A DNA stretch of 64,000 bases from the NCBI RefSeq assembly GCF_014200595.1, contig NZ_JACHCG010000001.1:1860001-1924000 (forward strand), written 5' to 3'. Positions 46,703 to 56,579 of this stretch are shown here, piece by piece (positions within the stretch are counted from its first letter, which is position 1; each line of letters opens with the position of its first letter). This DNA comes from Pedobacter cryoconitis. Its GTDB lineage: Bacteria; Bacteroidota; Bacteroidia; Sphingobacteriales; Sphingobacteriaceae. The notes below the pieces were generated by a model, which was not told the DNA's origin, searched no databases, and saw only the letters and a list, made by a program, of their open reading frames with translations. A program made the position numbers and the translations under genes.

Positions 46703-48268
46703 TTATATCCGGTCGGCTTTCAGCCTTTTGTTTGTCTTTTTGATAAAAACCACTGCCATTAACGCAGCTAAAAAACCAAGTCCGGCAGAGATTTTCATAA
46801 TCTTCCCATAAGCATCAATAAAACCAGCATGATACGCTGCCAATACTTTCTTTTCCTGAATTGCAGTTAATCCTTCCGGTACCTTTGCATTCCCAAGATT
46901 TGAGGTTTGGGCAATTATCGCCTGTTTTTGCTGCGGACTAAAAGGTAACTCTTTAATCTCGTTTTGCAAAGCTGCGGAAAATAGCAAGACTGCCATGGAG
47001 CCCAAAACCGCATTTGCGAAAACACCGGCAATTCTTGATATCGCATTGTTAATACCTGAGGCTGTACCTGTAAAATGATCACTTACTGAGCCCATTACTG
47101 CTGCGGTAAGCGGGGCAACGGTCAAAGACATCCCAAAACCGAAAACAAGAATACCGGGCAAAAAGGTATTCCAGTAAGCTGAGGGGCCATTTGTCTGTTT
47201 GATAAAAGACAACAATAACAAACCCAGGCCAGCTAAAAACGGGCCTGCGATCAAAAATAACCCCGGCCCATATTTATCAGCCAGGCTACCGGCAAAACGT
47301 GCATTGACCACCATGAAAATAGTAAAAGGAAGAAAAGTAAGGCCAGATTCCAGTTGCGTATAACCCTGTACCTGTACCATATTTAATGAAATAAATAACA
47401 TTCCTGCGCCAAGTCCTGCATAAAGGAAAAAAGTAAGCAGATTTGTTCCGGTGAAAATAGAATTACTGAATAAACTCAGCGGCATCATTGGATGGCTGCT
47501 TTTACGCTCGATTATAATAAAGGCGAACAACAACAAAATTCCTGCACTAATAGCACCATATCCCTGAATATGGCTAAAACCAACGGCTGGTAAACGCAGA
47601 AAACCAAAAGTGAGCAAAGCCAGTCCAAATGCAATAGCAATTGCTCCATAAAAATCCACTTTTTGTGTATTCTGCTCATCTTTGATCTCTTTTACTTTTG
47701 TCGCTAAAAAGAAAAGCACAATAACTCCGATAGGCACATTGATAAAAAAGATATAACGCCACAAACCCGCATCTGCCAGTGCCCCGCCAAGCGCAGGGCC
47801 ACCCATAGTCACTAAAGTAGTAGCCGCAGACCAGGTTCCAATGGCCTTTCCCCGTTCTTTTTCATCAATAGCAGAAGAAATAAGTGATAAACTTCCGGGG
47901 ATCATTAATGCGCCACCAATACCTTGTATCACCCTGAAAATAATCAGCATAGTGGCCGTGGAAGAAAACCCGCAGGCCGTAGAACCCAGGATGAAAATAA
48001 AGATCCCAATCATAAAGACCTTTTTCCTGCCCAGCCTGTCACCCAGCGTACCACCGATCAAAATCAGAGAAGCCAGCAGGAGTAAATAAGCATTTAATAC
48101 CCAGAAAAGATCAGGCCCTGAAGCCTTCAAATGCTGTTGTAATGAAGGCAGGACCACGTTAAGTGCAGTGGCGTCGATAAAGGCCATTGCTGAAGCCATT
48201 ATAGTACAAGCCATAACCCATTTGCCCTGGATACTTCGGAATGGTACTGTTGCCATAAATTTTGTCAT
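46703..48268 (-). CDS. MFS drug/multisubstrate exporter (DHA2, EmrB/QacA type)
   Basis: A 521-aa transporter with 14 predicted helices. Family motifs are FIDATALNVVLPSL (helix 1), GGTLGDRLGRKKVF (motif A) and GALMIPGSLSLI. The large periplasmic loop before the last helix is typical of the EmrB group. No partner membrane-fusion gene is adjacent. Proton-driven export of toxic compounds. It is divergent from the pectinesterase gene and probably not part of the pectin regulon. Confidence 0.92.
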   Translation of the reverse strand: MTKFMATVPFRSIQGKWVMACTIMASAMAFIDATALNVVLPSLQQHLKASGPDLFWVLNAYLLLLASLILIGGTLGDRLGRKKVFMIGIFIFILGSTACGFSSTATMLIIFRVIQGIGGALMIPGSLSLISSAIDEKERGKAIGTWSAATTLVTMGGPALGGALADAGLWRYIFFINVPIGVIVLFFLATKVKEIKDEQNTQKVDFYGAIAIAFGLALLTFGFLRLPAVGFSHIQGYGAISAGILLLFAFIIIERKSSHPMMPLSLFSNSIFTGTNLLTFFLYAGLGAGMLFISLNMVQVQGYTQLESGLTFLPFTIFMVVNARFAGSLADKYGPGLFLIAGPFLAGLGLLLLSFIKQTNGPSAYWNTFLPGILVFGFGMSLTVAPLTAAVMGSVSDHFTGTASGINNAISRIAGVFANAVLGSMAVLLFSAALQNEIKELPFSPQQKQAIIAQTSNLGNAKVPEGLTAIQEKKVLAAYHAGFIDAYGKIMKISAGLGFLAALMAVVFIKKTNKRLKADRI

Positions 48269-48352
48269 TAATCAGCTCTTCTGCTGATGAGCAGTATTTA
48301 ATAAAAATAGACAAAATCATTCGGATAAGAAAAAGCATCCGTACAACATTCC

Positions 48353-48418
48353 CGGCATCGTTTGCGCAGATTTAAATCCGGCAGTCAGTTAATTCCTGAA
48401 AAATTACAATTAGCATTG
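48353..48418 (+). promoter_or_regulatory. LacI-type operator and -7 element, pectinesterase-uxaA operon
   Basis: CGGCATCGTTTGCGCA (48353-48368) matches the operator at 52174 and 58296 in 13 of 16 positions. TAGCATTG (48411-48418) lies at the same 58-bp start-to-start distance. The -7 ends only 6 nt before the assigned ATG, so the mRNA would be nearly leaderless. Confidence 0.65.
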
Positions 48419-48424
48419 TCTTCT

Positions 48425-49429
48425 ATGAAAGGAAAATTGATACTGCTTTTGACTGGCTGTTTATCCCTGACATTTTTTGCAAAGGCAAAGGTTCAGGATA
48501 AACAAATAACTGTTGCCAAAGATGGAACCGGAGATTATCTGACTGTGCAGGAAGCCATCAATGCAGTTCCTGATTTCAGAAAAGTCACGACTACAATTTT
48601 TATCAGGAACGGAATATATCAGGAGAAATTAAACCTGTCACCCTCAAAAAAACTTGTAAAACTAGTAGGAGAGGACGTTACCAAAACAATTTTGACTTAC
48701 AATGATTACGCAGCAAAGAAAAATCGTTTCGGCGAAGAAATGGGTACTTCAGGTTCTTCCAGCTTTTACATTTGCGGAGATGGATTTAGTGCTTACAATA
48801 TTACCTTTCAGAACACTGCCGGCCCGGTGGGTCAAGCTGTTGCCCTTTGGATATCAGGAGACCAAACTACCTTTTTCAATTGCCGGATAAAGGGTTTTCA
48901 AGATACACTTTATACCTATGGTGCAGGAAACAGACAATATTTTAAAAACTGTTACATTGAAGGAACTGTAGACTTTATTTTCGGTGCTGCGACTGCTTTA
49001 TTTGAAGATTGTACTATTTCTTGTAAACAAGGAGCTCATTATATCACCGCATCTTCTGCTCCGGATACGATCAAGTATGGCTATGTATTTTTAAACTGCC
49101 GGATCACCGGTGATGCTTCAGCGCGTACCGTTTATCTGGGCAGACCATGGCGCCCCTATAGTAAAGCCGTTTATATCAACTGCGAACTACCAAAGCTGAT
49201 CAAAACAGAAGGCTGGGACAATTGGCGCAAACAAAGCAATGAAAAAACTGCTTACTATGCAGAATATAAAAACAAAGGAGAAGGTTTTAATCCTGATCAA
49301 CGGGTGGCATGGTCACATCAGCTCAGTGAGGAAGAAGTGAAACGCTATACAACGGATTTAATTTTTAAGGGATGGAACCCAAAAATTACACTGGCAGAAA
49401 CCGGGAAATATATCAATTATGAGCATTAA
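48425..49429 (+). CDS. Pectinesterase (CE8)
   Basis: Secreted 334-aa carbohydrate esterase family 8 enzyme that removes methyl groups from pectin. The right-handed beta-helix carries the catalytic Asp blocks GFQDTLYTYG and GTVDFIFGAA, and the Arg motif YLGRPWRPYSK. The ATG at 48425 is chosen because it gives a signal peptide (GKLILLLTGCLSLTFFAKA); an earlier start at 48362 would bury it. Its last 11 bases overlap the uxaA start, so both are translated from one mRNA. Confidence 0.93.
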   Translation: MKGKLILLLTGCLSLTFFAKAKVQDKQITVAKDGTGDYLTVQEAINAVPDFRKVTTTIFIRNGIYQEKLNLSPSKKLVKLVGEDVTKTILTYNDYAAKKNRFGEEMGTSGSSSFYICGDGFSAYNITFQNTAGPVGQAVALWISGDQTTFFNCRIKGFQDTLYTYGAGNRQYFKNCYIEGTVDFIFGAATALFEDCTISCKQGAHYITASSAPDTIKYGYVFLNCRITGDASARTVYLGRPWRPYSKAVYINCELPKLIKTEGWDNWRKQSNEKTAYYAEYKNKGEGFNPDQRVAWSHQLSEEEVKRYTTDLIFKGWNPKITLAETGKYINYEH

Positions 49430-51071
49430 TATTTTAAAAGTTCACCCCAATGATAATGTGATTGTCGCATTAACTGATCTTAAAGCAGGTGAAACCGTTC
49501 AATATCAGGATAACTATTATTTGCTAACTGAAGATATTCCGGCAAAACATAAATTTTATACCTCAGCTATGGAGGAGGGTGAAAAAGTGATCATGTACGG
49601 GACCTTAGTTGGTAAGATACAAATTCCTGTGAAGGCAGGAGCGTTAATGACCACTGATAACCTGAAGCATGCAGCTGCCCCATACTTTTTCAGTCCTTAT
49701 CAGTATCAATGGCAGGCACCGGATATCAGTAAATTCGAGGGCCTTACTTTTAACGGTTATCATCGCAAAGATGGAAATGTAGGTACCGCAAACTATTGGC
49801 TGTTTATACCGACTGTGTTTTGTGAAAACAGGAACCTTGATGTGATCAAAGAAGCATTGCACAATGAACTGGGATATGCGGTAACTGAAAAATACAAATC
49901 TTATACTCACCAGTTAGTGGAAGCCTATCAGAACGGGGCTGATACTGCAACACTTGCAGCAATTCCAATTGCGCTGGAACCCGAACACTTAAACACCAAA
50001 AGGCCATTCAAAAATATAGATGGGATCAAATTCCTGAATCATCAGGGGGGCTGTGGAGGTATCCGTCAGGATTCCGCTGTATTAAGTAAGCTACTGGCCG
50101 CTTATGCAGATCACCCTAATGTTGCAGGTGTGACCCTATTAAGCCTGGGCTGTCAGAACTTGCAGGTTCAGGATTTTTTGAATGATTTAAAAGAACGAAA
50201 TCCTGCATTTGATAAAAAGCTCTATATTTTTGAGCAACAACAATCCCAAAGTGAAGAACACCTCATTACAACAGCCATCCGGCAAACCTTTGAAGGATTA
50301 ATTGAAGCGAATCAAATGGAACGCCATCCGGCTCCTCTGAGCAAATTATGTATTGGGGTAAAATGCGGGGGCAGTGATGGCTTTAGTGGTATTTCAGCAA
50401 ATCCTGCGGTTGGTTATTGTGCCGACTTGCTGGTCGGACTCGGTGCCAAAGTTTTATTGGCGGAGTTTCCCGAGCTCTGTGGTACAGAACAGGATATCCT
50501 AAACAGGACAAAAGACGAGCGAGCGGCAAGAAAATTCATGAAGCTGATGTCTGCCTACAGCCAGGCAGCAGAAAATGCGGGTTCCGGTTTTCACATGAAC
50601 CCTTCACCGGGTAATATTAAAGACGGTTTAATTACAGATGCCATCAAGAGTAATGGCGCAGCAAAAAAAGGAGGGACATCACCCATAGAAGATGTACTGG
50701 ACTATACTGAACCTGCATTGAAACCTGGCTTGAACCTGGTTTGTACACCCGGAAATGATGTGGAAGCGACCACTGGTAAAGCAGCAAGCGGAGCTACGCT
50801 GATTTTATTTACTACAGGATTAGGCACACCCACAGGAAACCCGGTTTGTCCGGTTATTAAAATATCGACTAACAACGCGCTAACAGCCACGATGAATGAT
50901 ATCATTGATATTAATGCAGGATCGGTGATTTCGGGTGAAAAAACTATTGAACAAATGGGAGAAGAGATTTTAACCTACTGCATTAAAGCCGCCAGTGGCG
51001 AAGTGATCCCAAAATCCGTTCTGTTAAACCAGGATGACTTTATTCCCTGGAAAAGAGGGATTTCCTTATAA
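49419..51071 (+). CDS. uxaA: Altronate dehydratase
   Basis: A 550-aa enzyme converting D-altronate to 2-keto-3-deoxygluconate, a step in galacturonate catabolism. It has an N-terminal SAF-like domain (about 1-90) and the large UxaA domain with NHQGGCGGIRQDS, LLSLGCQNLQVQDF and GVKCGGSDGFSG. Cys residues in these motifs bind iron. It overlaps the pectinesterase gene by 11 bases and ends 14 nt before the convergent LacI gene. Confidence 0.93.
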   Translation: MSINILKVHPNDNVIVALTDLKAGETVQYQDNYYLLTEDIPAKHKFYTSAMEEGEKVIMYGTLVGKIQIPVKAGALMTTDNLKHAAAPYFFSPYQYQWQAPDISKFEGLTFNGYHRKDGNVGTANYWLFIPTVFCENRNLDVIKEALHNELGYAVTEKYKSYTHQLVEAYQNGADTATLAAIPIALEPEHLNTKRPFKNIDGIKFLNHQGGCGGIRQDSAVLSKLLAAYADHPNVAGVTLLSLGCQNLQVQDFLNDLKERNPAFDKKLYIFEQQQSQSEEHLITTAIRQTFEGLIEANQMERHPAPLSKLCIGVKCGGSDGFSGISANPAVGYCADLLVGLGAKVLLAEFPELCGTEQDILNRTKDERAARKFMKLMSAYSQAAENAGSGFHMNPSPGNIKDGLITDAIKSNGAAKKGGTSPIEDVLDYTEPALKPGLNLVCTPGNDVEATTGKAASGATLILFTTGLGTPTGNPVCPVIKISTNNALTATMNDIIDINAGSVISGEKTIEQMGEEILTYCIKAASGEVIPKSVLLNQDDFIPWKRGISL

Positions 51072-51085
51072 GTCATCCCTGGTTA

Positions 51086-52096
51086 TTACCGTACAAATAA
51101 GCTCGTATCCAGTACCTTTTTCTCAAAATCGTATACTGGATACTTACTTTCTATGACCTTAAGCAGCATCTGGGTCGCTATCTGCCCCATTTCAAAGGCA
51201 GGCTGGCGGATAGAAGTCAATGAAGGGTTCATCAGATCCAGTACATCAGAATTACTAAATCCTGTAATCGCGATATCCTGTGGAGTTTTGATATTTAAAT
51301 TTTTAAATACCATCAGGCAATCAATACTTAATCTGTCACCTGCTACGAAAATCGCATCAGGTCTTTCCTTCAGGTTCATCAATTCTTTGATTGCATTTTC
51401 TGTTTCCTGATAAAACATGCCACCGTGCGGACAATACTTCACGTAGTCTTGTTCAAAAGGAATATGATGTTCCGCCAATGCCTTTTTGTAACCCTCCAGC
51501 CGTTCTATACTAATTGATAAATGGGCAGAACTCGTTAAATGTGCAATTCTTTTATACCCTTTATGAATCAAATGTTCTGTGGCTTCAAAAGCCCCTTTTT
51601 CATTGTTAGCTATAACTTTATGGGTGATAATTTCATCTGCAACCCGGTCGAAAAATACCATTGGTAATCCTTTTTGATGCAAATCCTGAAGATGTGAAGT
51701 GTCACTTGTTTCCGCAGATAAAGAAACCAGTAATCCATCTACAGATCTGGAAGCTAAATGCTGAATATTAATCTTTTCCCGCTCATAAGATTCATGAGTT
51801 TGCGTAATGATTACATGATAACCACGGTCATAAGCAATAGATTCAATCCCATTAATTGCCTGAGAAAAATAATGATTGGCAACCTCAGCCACAACAACAC
51901 CAATTGATTTGCTCCGGCGTTCCTTTAAGCTCAGTGCAATAGGGTTAGGGCGGTAGTTTATCTTTTGTGCATACTCCCTTATAATCTTTTTGGTTTCAGG
52001 ACTGATCTCATAAGTATCACGTAAAGCCCTGGAAATTGTAGAAGTTGAATAGCCCAGTGCACTGGCTATATCTTTTAATGTAGAGGGTACAAACAT
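51086..52096 (-). CDS. LacI-family regulator of the pectin/galacturonate locus
   Basis: A 336-aa regulator with an N-terminal helix-turn-helix (TLKDIASALGYSTSTISRAL) and hinge (YRPNPIALSLKERRSKSIGVV), followed by a periplasmic-binding-like effector domain. It lies inside the pectin locus and is divergent from the GH28 gene. A repeated operator with the LacI-typical central A/T-CG-A/T core occurs upstream of three units here. The ligand is probably a uronate or pathway intermediate, which is inferred from context. Confidence 0.92.
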   Translation of the reverse strand: MFVPSTLKDIASALGYSTSTISRALRDTYEISPETKKIIREYAQKINYRPNPIALSLKERRSKSIGVVVAEVANHYFSQAINGIESIAYDRGYHVIITQTHESYEREKINIQHLASRSVDGLLVSLSAETSDTSHLQDLHQKGLPMVFFDRVADEIITHKVIANNEKGAFEATEHLIHKGYKRIAHLTSSAHLSISIERLEGYKKALAEHHIPFEQDYVKYCPHGGMFYQETENAIKELMNLKERPDAIFVAGDRLSIDCLMVFKNLNIKTPQDIAITGFSNSDVLDLMNPSLTSIRQPAFEMGQIATQMLLKVIESKYPVYDFEKKVLDTSLFVR

Positions 52097-52173
52097 AACG
52101 CCTTTTTCTATTTGGTTAGAATTAACACAAGTTTACATATAAATTCTGATTGTAAAATGATAGAAAGCACCTA

Positions 52174-52239
52174 CGGCAACGATTGCGTATTTATTTTAAG
52201 TGTAATAGTTTTATGCTGTCCTAAAACTATGTAGACTTG
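52174..52239 (+). promoter_or_regulatory. LacI-type operator and promoter of the GH28-GH105-uxaC unit
   Basis: CGGCAACGATTGCGTA (52174-52189) is followed by the conserved AAAACTATGTAGACTTGTTA (52223-52242), which contains the -7 element TAGACTTG at 52232-52239. The same two blocks at the same distance lie before susC. The operator centre lies about 50 bp upstream of the -7, an activator-like position. Confidence 0.8.
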
Positions 52240-52275
52240 TTACCTATTGAAGAGAAAACAGCTAACCAGATTTTC

Positions 52276-53826
52276 ATGAACAATTTCCGTCTAACCCTTA
52301 CAGGCCTGATCCTCAGCCTGGCATTGAATCTAAGTGCACAGGATAAAAAAGCAGATCCTTTTGATCACCTGCCAGTAGTTAAAGAACCCGTATTCAAAAC
52401 TGATACGCTCAGTATTGCTAAGTACGGGGCGGTAAGTGATGGCGTGACACTGAATACTATTCAAATTAATCAGGCTATAGCAGCCAGCAGTAAAAATGGT
52501 GGTGGTGTAGTTTTAATTCCCGAAGGAATGTGGTTGACCGGGCCGATTGAACTTAAAAGCAACGTAAACCTGCACCTGCAAAAAAATGCTTTACTCCAAT
52601 TTACCAAAGATCTTAATCAGTACAAACTGGTAGAAGGAAATTGGGAAGGAGTGGCGCAGATGCGGAATCAATCACCTATCTGGGCTAATGAGCAGGAAAA
52701 TATTGCGATAACCGGCTATGGGATTATTGATGGGGCCGGCGATGTATGGCGGATGGTTAAGAAAGATAAATTAACAGAAAGCCAGTGGAAAGCACGTATA
52801 GCTTCCGGTGGTTTGGTGAATGAAGAAAAAAAGATCTGGTATCCCTCAGAAAAAACATTTAAAGGAGCTGAAATGAAAGATCCCGGGCTGATTACTAAAG
52901 ATAAATCTGCGGCATTTTACGACTCGATTAAAGACTTTCTGCGTCCGAACTTATTGGTACTTAATAATTGTAAGCAGATTTTGCTGGAAGGCGTTACCTT
53001 TCAAAATTCTCCCGCATGGAATTTACATCCTCTGATGTGCAGTGATCTTACTGTGCGGAATGTATATGTGAAAAACCCATGGTATGCACAGAATGGTGAT
53101 GGTATAGACATAGAATCCTGTAAAAATGTACTCATCGAAGGAAGTACATTTGATGTAGGTGATGATGGGATCTGTATCAAATCAGGAAGAGATGCCGCAG
53201 GACGCAAACGCGGTATTCCGACAGAAAATGTGGTCATCCGGAATAGTACCGTTTATCATGCCCATGGCGGTTTTGTAATTGGAAGTGAAATGTCTGGCGG
53301 AGCCAGAAACATCTACATTACCGACTGTACTTTTATCGGTACAGATATCGGTTTGCGGTTTAAAACCACAAGAGGGAGAGGCGGCGTAGTGGAAAAAATT
53401 TACGCCAGAAATATCAATATGAAGGATATTGTTGGCGAAGCTATTCTCTTTGATATGTATTATGCAGCAGTTGATCCGATAGTTTTGTCCGGAGAAAAAA
53501 GAGAAACGCCAAAAATTAAGCTTTTGCCTGTCACTGAAGAAACCCCTGTATTCAGAGATTTTCATATCAGTAATATTGTTTGCGACGGAGCTTCCAAAGC
53601 TATATTTATCCGTGGCTTGCCAGAGTTAAATATCAGTGATATCTATTTTGATCAATTGACTATCAAATCTAAAGAAGGAATTGATTTACAAGAAGCTAAA
53701 AACATACAAATTAACCACATAAATCTGATTGTTGAACAGTCAAAACCATTAATCAGGATACAAAATGGAAATAATGTTTCCTACAAAAATCTTGATCCGG
53801 CTACGCAATCACTTCTCCTAAAATAA
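52276..53826 (+). CDS. Glycoside hydrolase family 28 (polygalacturonase-type)
   Basis: Secreted 516-aa GH28 enzyme. Start ATG at 52276 gives a signal peptide (RLTLTGLILSLALNLSAQ). The catalytic Asp motifs are NGDGIDIES and VGDDGICIKSG. The usual His-containing block is AHGGFVIGSEMSGG and the substrate-binding RxK region is RFKTTRGRGG. The right-handed beta-helix continues to the end. Likely exo-acting on galacturonan oligomers in the periplasm. It is followed by GH105 after 6 nt. Confidence 0.93.
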   Translation: MNNFRLTLTGLILSLALNLSAQDKKADPFDHLPVVKEPVFKTDTLSIAKYGAVSDGVTLNTIQINQAIAASSKNGGGVVLIPEGMWLTGPIELKSNVNLHLQKNALLQFTKDLNQYKLVEGNWEGVAQMRNQSPIWANEQENIAITGYGIIDGAGDVWRMVKKDKLTESQWKARIASGGLVNEEKKIWYPSEKTFKGAEMKDPGLITKDKSAAFYDSIKDFLRPNLLVLNNCKQILLEGVTFQNSPAWNLHPLMCSDLTVRNVYVKNPWYAQNGDGIDIESCKNVLIEGSTFDVGDDGICIKSGRDAAGRKRGIPTENVVIRNSTVYHAHGGFVIGSEMSGGARNIYITDCTFIGTDIGLRFKTTRGRGGVVEKIYARNINMKDIVGEAILFDMYYAAVDPIVLSGEKRETPKIKLLPVTEETPVFRDFHISNIVCDGASKAIFIRGLPELNISDIYFDQLTIKSKEGIDLQEAKNIQINHINLIVEQSKPLIRIQNGNNVSYKNLDPATQSLLLK

Positions 53827-53832
53827 GCAGGT

Positions 53833-55035
53833 ATGAAAAGATTATTTTTCTTAAAAGCAGGTTTGGTTTGTTTGTTCATTATGTCTGTGAATACAAGAAC
53901 AATCGCACAGACCAAACCACTCAGTGAGGCTATGGCTGCTATGGTAATGGATATCTGGCAGGATTCCTTAAACCTTGATCCGGCTAATCCTAAGCCAGTT
54001 AAATGGGCCTATGATCAGGGAGTTATCCTGGAAGGGATAGAAGCTATCTGGAAAAGGACCAAATCAGATGTCTACTTTAAATATATGCAGAAGTCTATGG
54101 ATTTCTTCGTCACCAAAAATGGGGATATCAACCGTTATAAACAGGCTGATTATAACATTGATAATGTTAAAAACGGCCGTACACTGCTTTCTTTATATAA
54201 AGTAACCGGGCAGAAGAAATATTTTAAAGCCGCCACCTTGCTCTGGGATCAGCTTAAAAAGCAACCCCGTACCAAAGAAGGCGGGTTCTGGCATAAAAAA
54301 ATATATCCGAATCAGATGTGGCTGGACGGGCTGTATATGGGGGAACCTTTTTATGCAGAATATGCGGCTTTGATCAAAGCTGATCAAGCGTATGATGATA
54401 TCGCAAATCAATTTATTTACATGGAGAAAAATGCGCGTGACAGGCGGACCGGATTACTCTATCATGGCTGGGACGAATCGAAACAAGAACGCTGGGCCGA
54501 TAAAAAAAGCGGTGTTTCTCCGAATTTCTGGGGCCGGGCAATGGGTTGGTATGGGATGGCTTTGGTCGATGTACTGGAATACTTTCCGGAACATCATCCA
54601 AAAAGAAAAGCCCTTCTGGATATTTTGGACCGCTTATCAACTGCTATCGGCAAGTATCAGGATAAAAATTCTGGCTTATGGTACGATATTCTTGATCAGC
54701 CAGACCGTAAAGGGAACTATAAGGAAGCTTCGGCATCGTGTATGTTTGTTTACACGATCAGTAAAGGCGTTCGCAAAGGATATTTAGACCATAAATACTT
54801 TACAATTGCCAAAAATGGCTTTCAGGGCATAAAAGGAGAGTTTATCGAAGAAGGAGCGAAACCCGGGCAAATCAACTTAAAAGGTACGGTAAGTGTCTCC
54901 GGTTTAGGTGGAAAACCATATCGGGATGGCAGTTATACGTATTATATCAGTGAAAAGGTAATCACCAATGACCCTAAAGGTGTGGGCGCATTTCTATTGG
55001 CTGCTTCAGAAATGGAAATTGCAGAAGCACCTTAA
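53833..55035 (+). CDS. GH88/GH105 unsaturated galacturonyl/rhamnogalacturonyl hydrolase
   Basis: A 400-aa (alpha/alpha)6-barrel enzyme that removes unsaturated uronates from oligosaccharides made by pectate lyases. It has a signal peptide (ending TIAQT) and the GH105 blocks WLDGLYMGEPFYAEYA, LYHGWDES and WGRAMGWYGMALVDVL. A pectate lyase is encoded at the end of the window, which provides the unsaturated substrate. 6 nt after GH28. Confidence 0.92.
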   Translation: MKRLFFLKAGLVCLFIMSVNTRTIAQTKPLSEAMAAMVMDIWQDSLNLDPANPKPVKWAYDQGVILEGIEAIWKRTKSDVYFKYMQKSMDFFVTKNGDINRYKQADYNIDNVKNGRTLLSLYKVTGQKKYFKAATLLWDQLKKQPRTKEGGFWHKKIYPNQMWLDGLYMGEPFYAEYAALIKADQAYDDIANQFIYMEKNARDRRTGLLYHGWDESKQERWADKKSGVSPNFWGRAMGWYGMALVDVLEYFPEHHPKRKALLDILDRLSTAIGKYQDKNSGLWYDILDQPDRKGNYKEASASCMFVYTISKGVRKGYLDHKYFTIAKNGFQGIKGEFIEEGAKPGQINLKGTVSVSGLGGKPYRDGSYTYYISEKVITNDPKGVGAFLLAASEMEIAEAP

Positions 55036-55085
55036 AAAGGTCTTTAAAATATATAACAACCAATTTCTTATACTAATCTATTGCT

Positions 55086-56486
55086 GTGAAAAAGTTTATT
55101 GATGAAAACTTCTTATTAAATAATGAAACGGCCGTATTGCTCTATCATCAATACGCGAAAAATATGCCTGTGATAGATTATCACTGTCATTTACCACCAG
55201 ATCAGATCGCTGAAGACAAGAATTTTGAAAACCTGACACAAGTTTGGCTCTACGGGGATCATTATAAATGGCGTGCAATGCGTGCCAACGGAGTTCCGGA
55301 AGAATATATCACTGGAAATAAAAGTGACTGGGAGAAATTTGAGAAGTGGGCAGAAACCGTACCCTATACACTGCGTAACCCACTATATCACTGGACACAT
55401 CTGGAACTGCAACGCTATTTTGATATTTTTGATATTTTATCTCCGGCTACGGCCAGAAAAATTTATGATGAATGTACCCTAAAACTTCAAACGCCAGCTT
55501 ACTCCGTACGGAACCTGCTACGAAAAATGAAAGTCAGTGCCCTGGCTACTACCGATGATCCAACAGACGATCTGGTACATCATCAAAAGATTAAAGCAGA
55601 TGGCTTTGAAGTGAAAGTTTTGCCTGCATTCAGGCCTGATAAAGCAATGAACGCAGATGATTTCCCTGCAATGCTTGCTTATATCAAGAAATTGCAAGCC
55701 ATTACATCTTATCACATAACAGATTTCGAAACTTACTTAAAGGCCTTAAAAGACCGTCATGATTACTTTGCGGCAAATGGTTGTTCTGTCTCTGATCATG
55801 GATTAGAACAGCTCTATGCTACTGATTACACCGATCAGGAGATAGACTTGATATTTGATAAGGTTATTCAACAGCAAGTATTAAATGAGCAGGAGATTTT
55901 ACAATTTAAATCTGCTATGCTTTATCATTTCGCAATCTGGGATCATGAAAAAGGATGGGTACAACAATATCATCTTGGTGCATTAAGGAACAATAATTCA
56001 CGTTTACTCGAGCGCCTGGGGCCAGATACCGGATGGGATTCTATTGGTGATTTTCAGCAGGGGCCTCAGTTATCAAAGTTTCTAAACAGACTGGATGCCA
56101 GTAATCAGCTTGCCAAAACCATTCTTTACAATCTGAATCCTTCAGATAATGAACTGATGGCAACAATGATCGGTAATTTTAATGATGGAACTATAGCCGG
56201 AAAGATTCAATTTGGTTCGGGATGGTGGTTTCTGGATCAGAAAGATGGAATGACCCGGCAGCTCAATGCACTATCAAACATGGGTTTGTTAAGTCGTTTT
56301 ATAGGAATGCTTACCGATTCCAGAAGTTTCCTTTCTTATCCCCGTCACGAATATTTCAGAAGATTACTCTGTAATTTGCTCGGTGAGGATATAGAAAACG
56401 GTGAATTACCCGATAATATAGGCTGGATAGGGGAAATCATTAAAAATATCTGCTATAATAACGCAAAAGATTACTTTAATTTCTAA
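55086..56486 (+). CDS. uxaC: Glucuronate/galacturonate isomerase
   Basis: A 466-aa amidohydrolase-fold isomerase converting D-galacturonate to tagaturonate (or glucuronate to fructuronate). The metal motif is IDYHCHLPPDQIAEDK near the N-terminus; RFIGMLTDSRSFLSYPRHEYFRR lies near the C-terminus. The start codon is GTG at 55086, which aligns with the family N-terminus (FIDENFLLNNETA). It lies 50 nt after GH105 on the same strand. Tagaturonate reductase (UxaB) is not in this window. Confidence 0.94.
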   Translation: MKKFIDENFLLNNETAVLLYHQYAKNMPVIDYHCHLPPDQIAEDKNFENLTQVWLYGDHYKWRAMRANGVPEEYITGNKSDWEKFEKWAETVPYTLRNPLYHWTHLELQRYFDIFDILSPATARKIYDECTLKLQTPAYSVRNLLRKMKVSALATTDDPTDDLVHHQKIKADGFEVKVLPAFRPDKAMNADDFPAMLAYIKKLQAITSYHITDFETYLKALKDRHDYFAANGCSVSDHGLEQLYATDYTDQEIDLIFDKVIQQQVLNEQEILQFKSAMLYHFAIWDHEKGWVQQYHLGALRNNNSRLLERLGPDTGWDSIGDFQQGPQLSKFLNRLDASNQLAKTILYNLNPSDNELMATMIGNFNDGTIAGKIQFGSGWWFLDQKDGMTRQLNALSNMGLLSRFIGMLTDSRSFLSYPRHEYFRRLLCNLLGEDIENGELPDNIGWIGEIIKNICYNNAKDYFNF

Positions 56487-56509
56487 AATGGTTAATATGA
56501 TTATATAAT

Positions 56510-56521
56510 TTAAACGTTTAA
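56510..56521. promoter_or_regulatory. Perfect 12-bp palindrome upstream of the dehydrogenase gene
   Basis: TTAAACGTTTAA has a central CG as in LacI-family operators and lies 58 nt before the ATG of the aldehyde dehydrogenase. TATTTTG at 56537-56543 may serve as a -7. It differs from the three pectin operators, so another LacI-type regulator may act here. Confidence 0.45.
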
Positions 56522-56579
56522 GTATAAACTATTTCCTATTTTGTACGGGATAACTATTAATAAACATAAATTTTAACGG

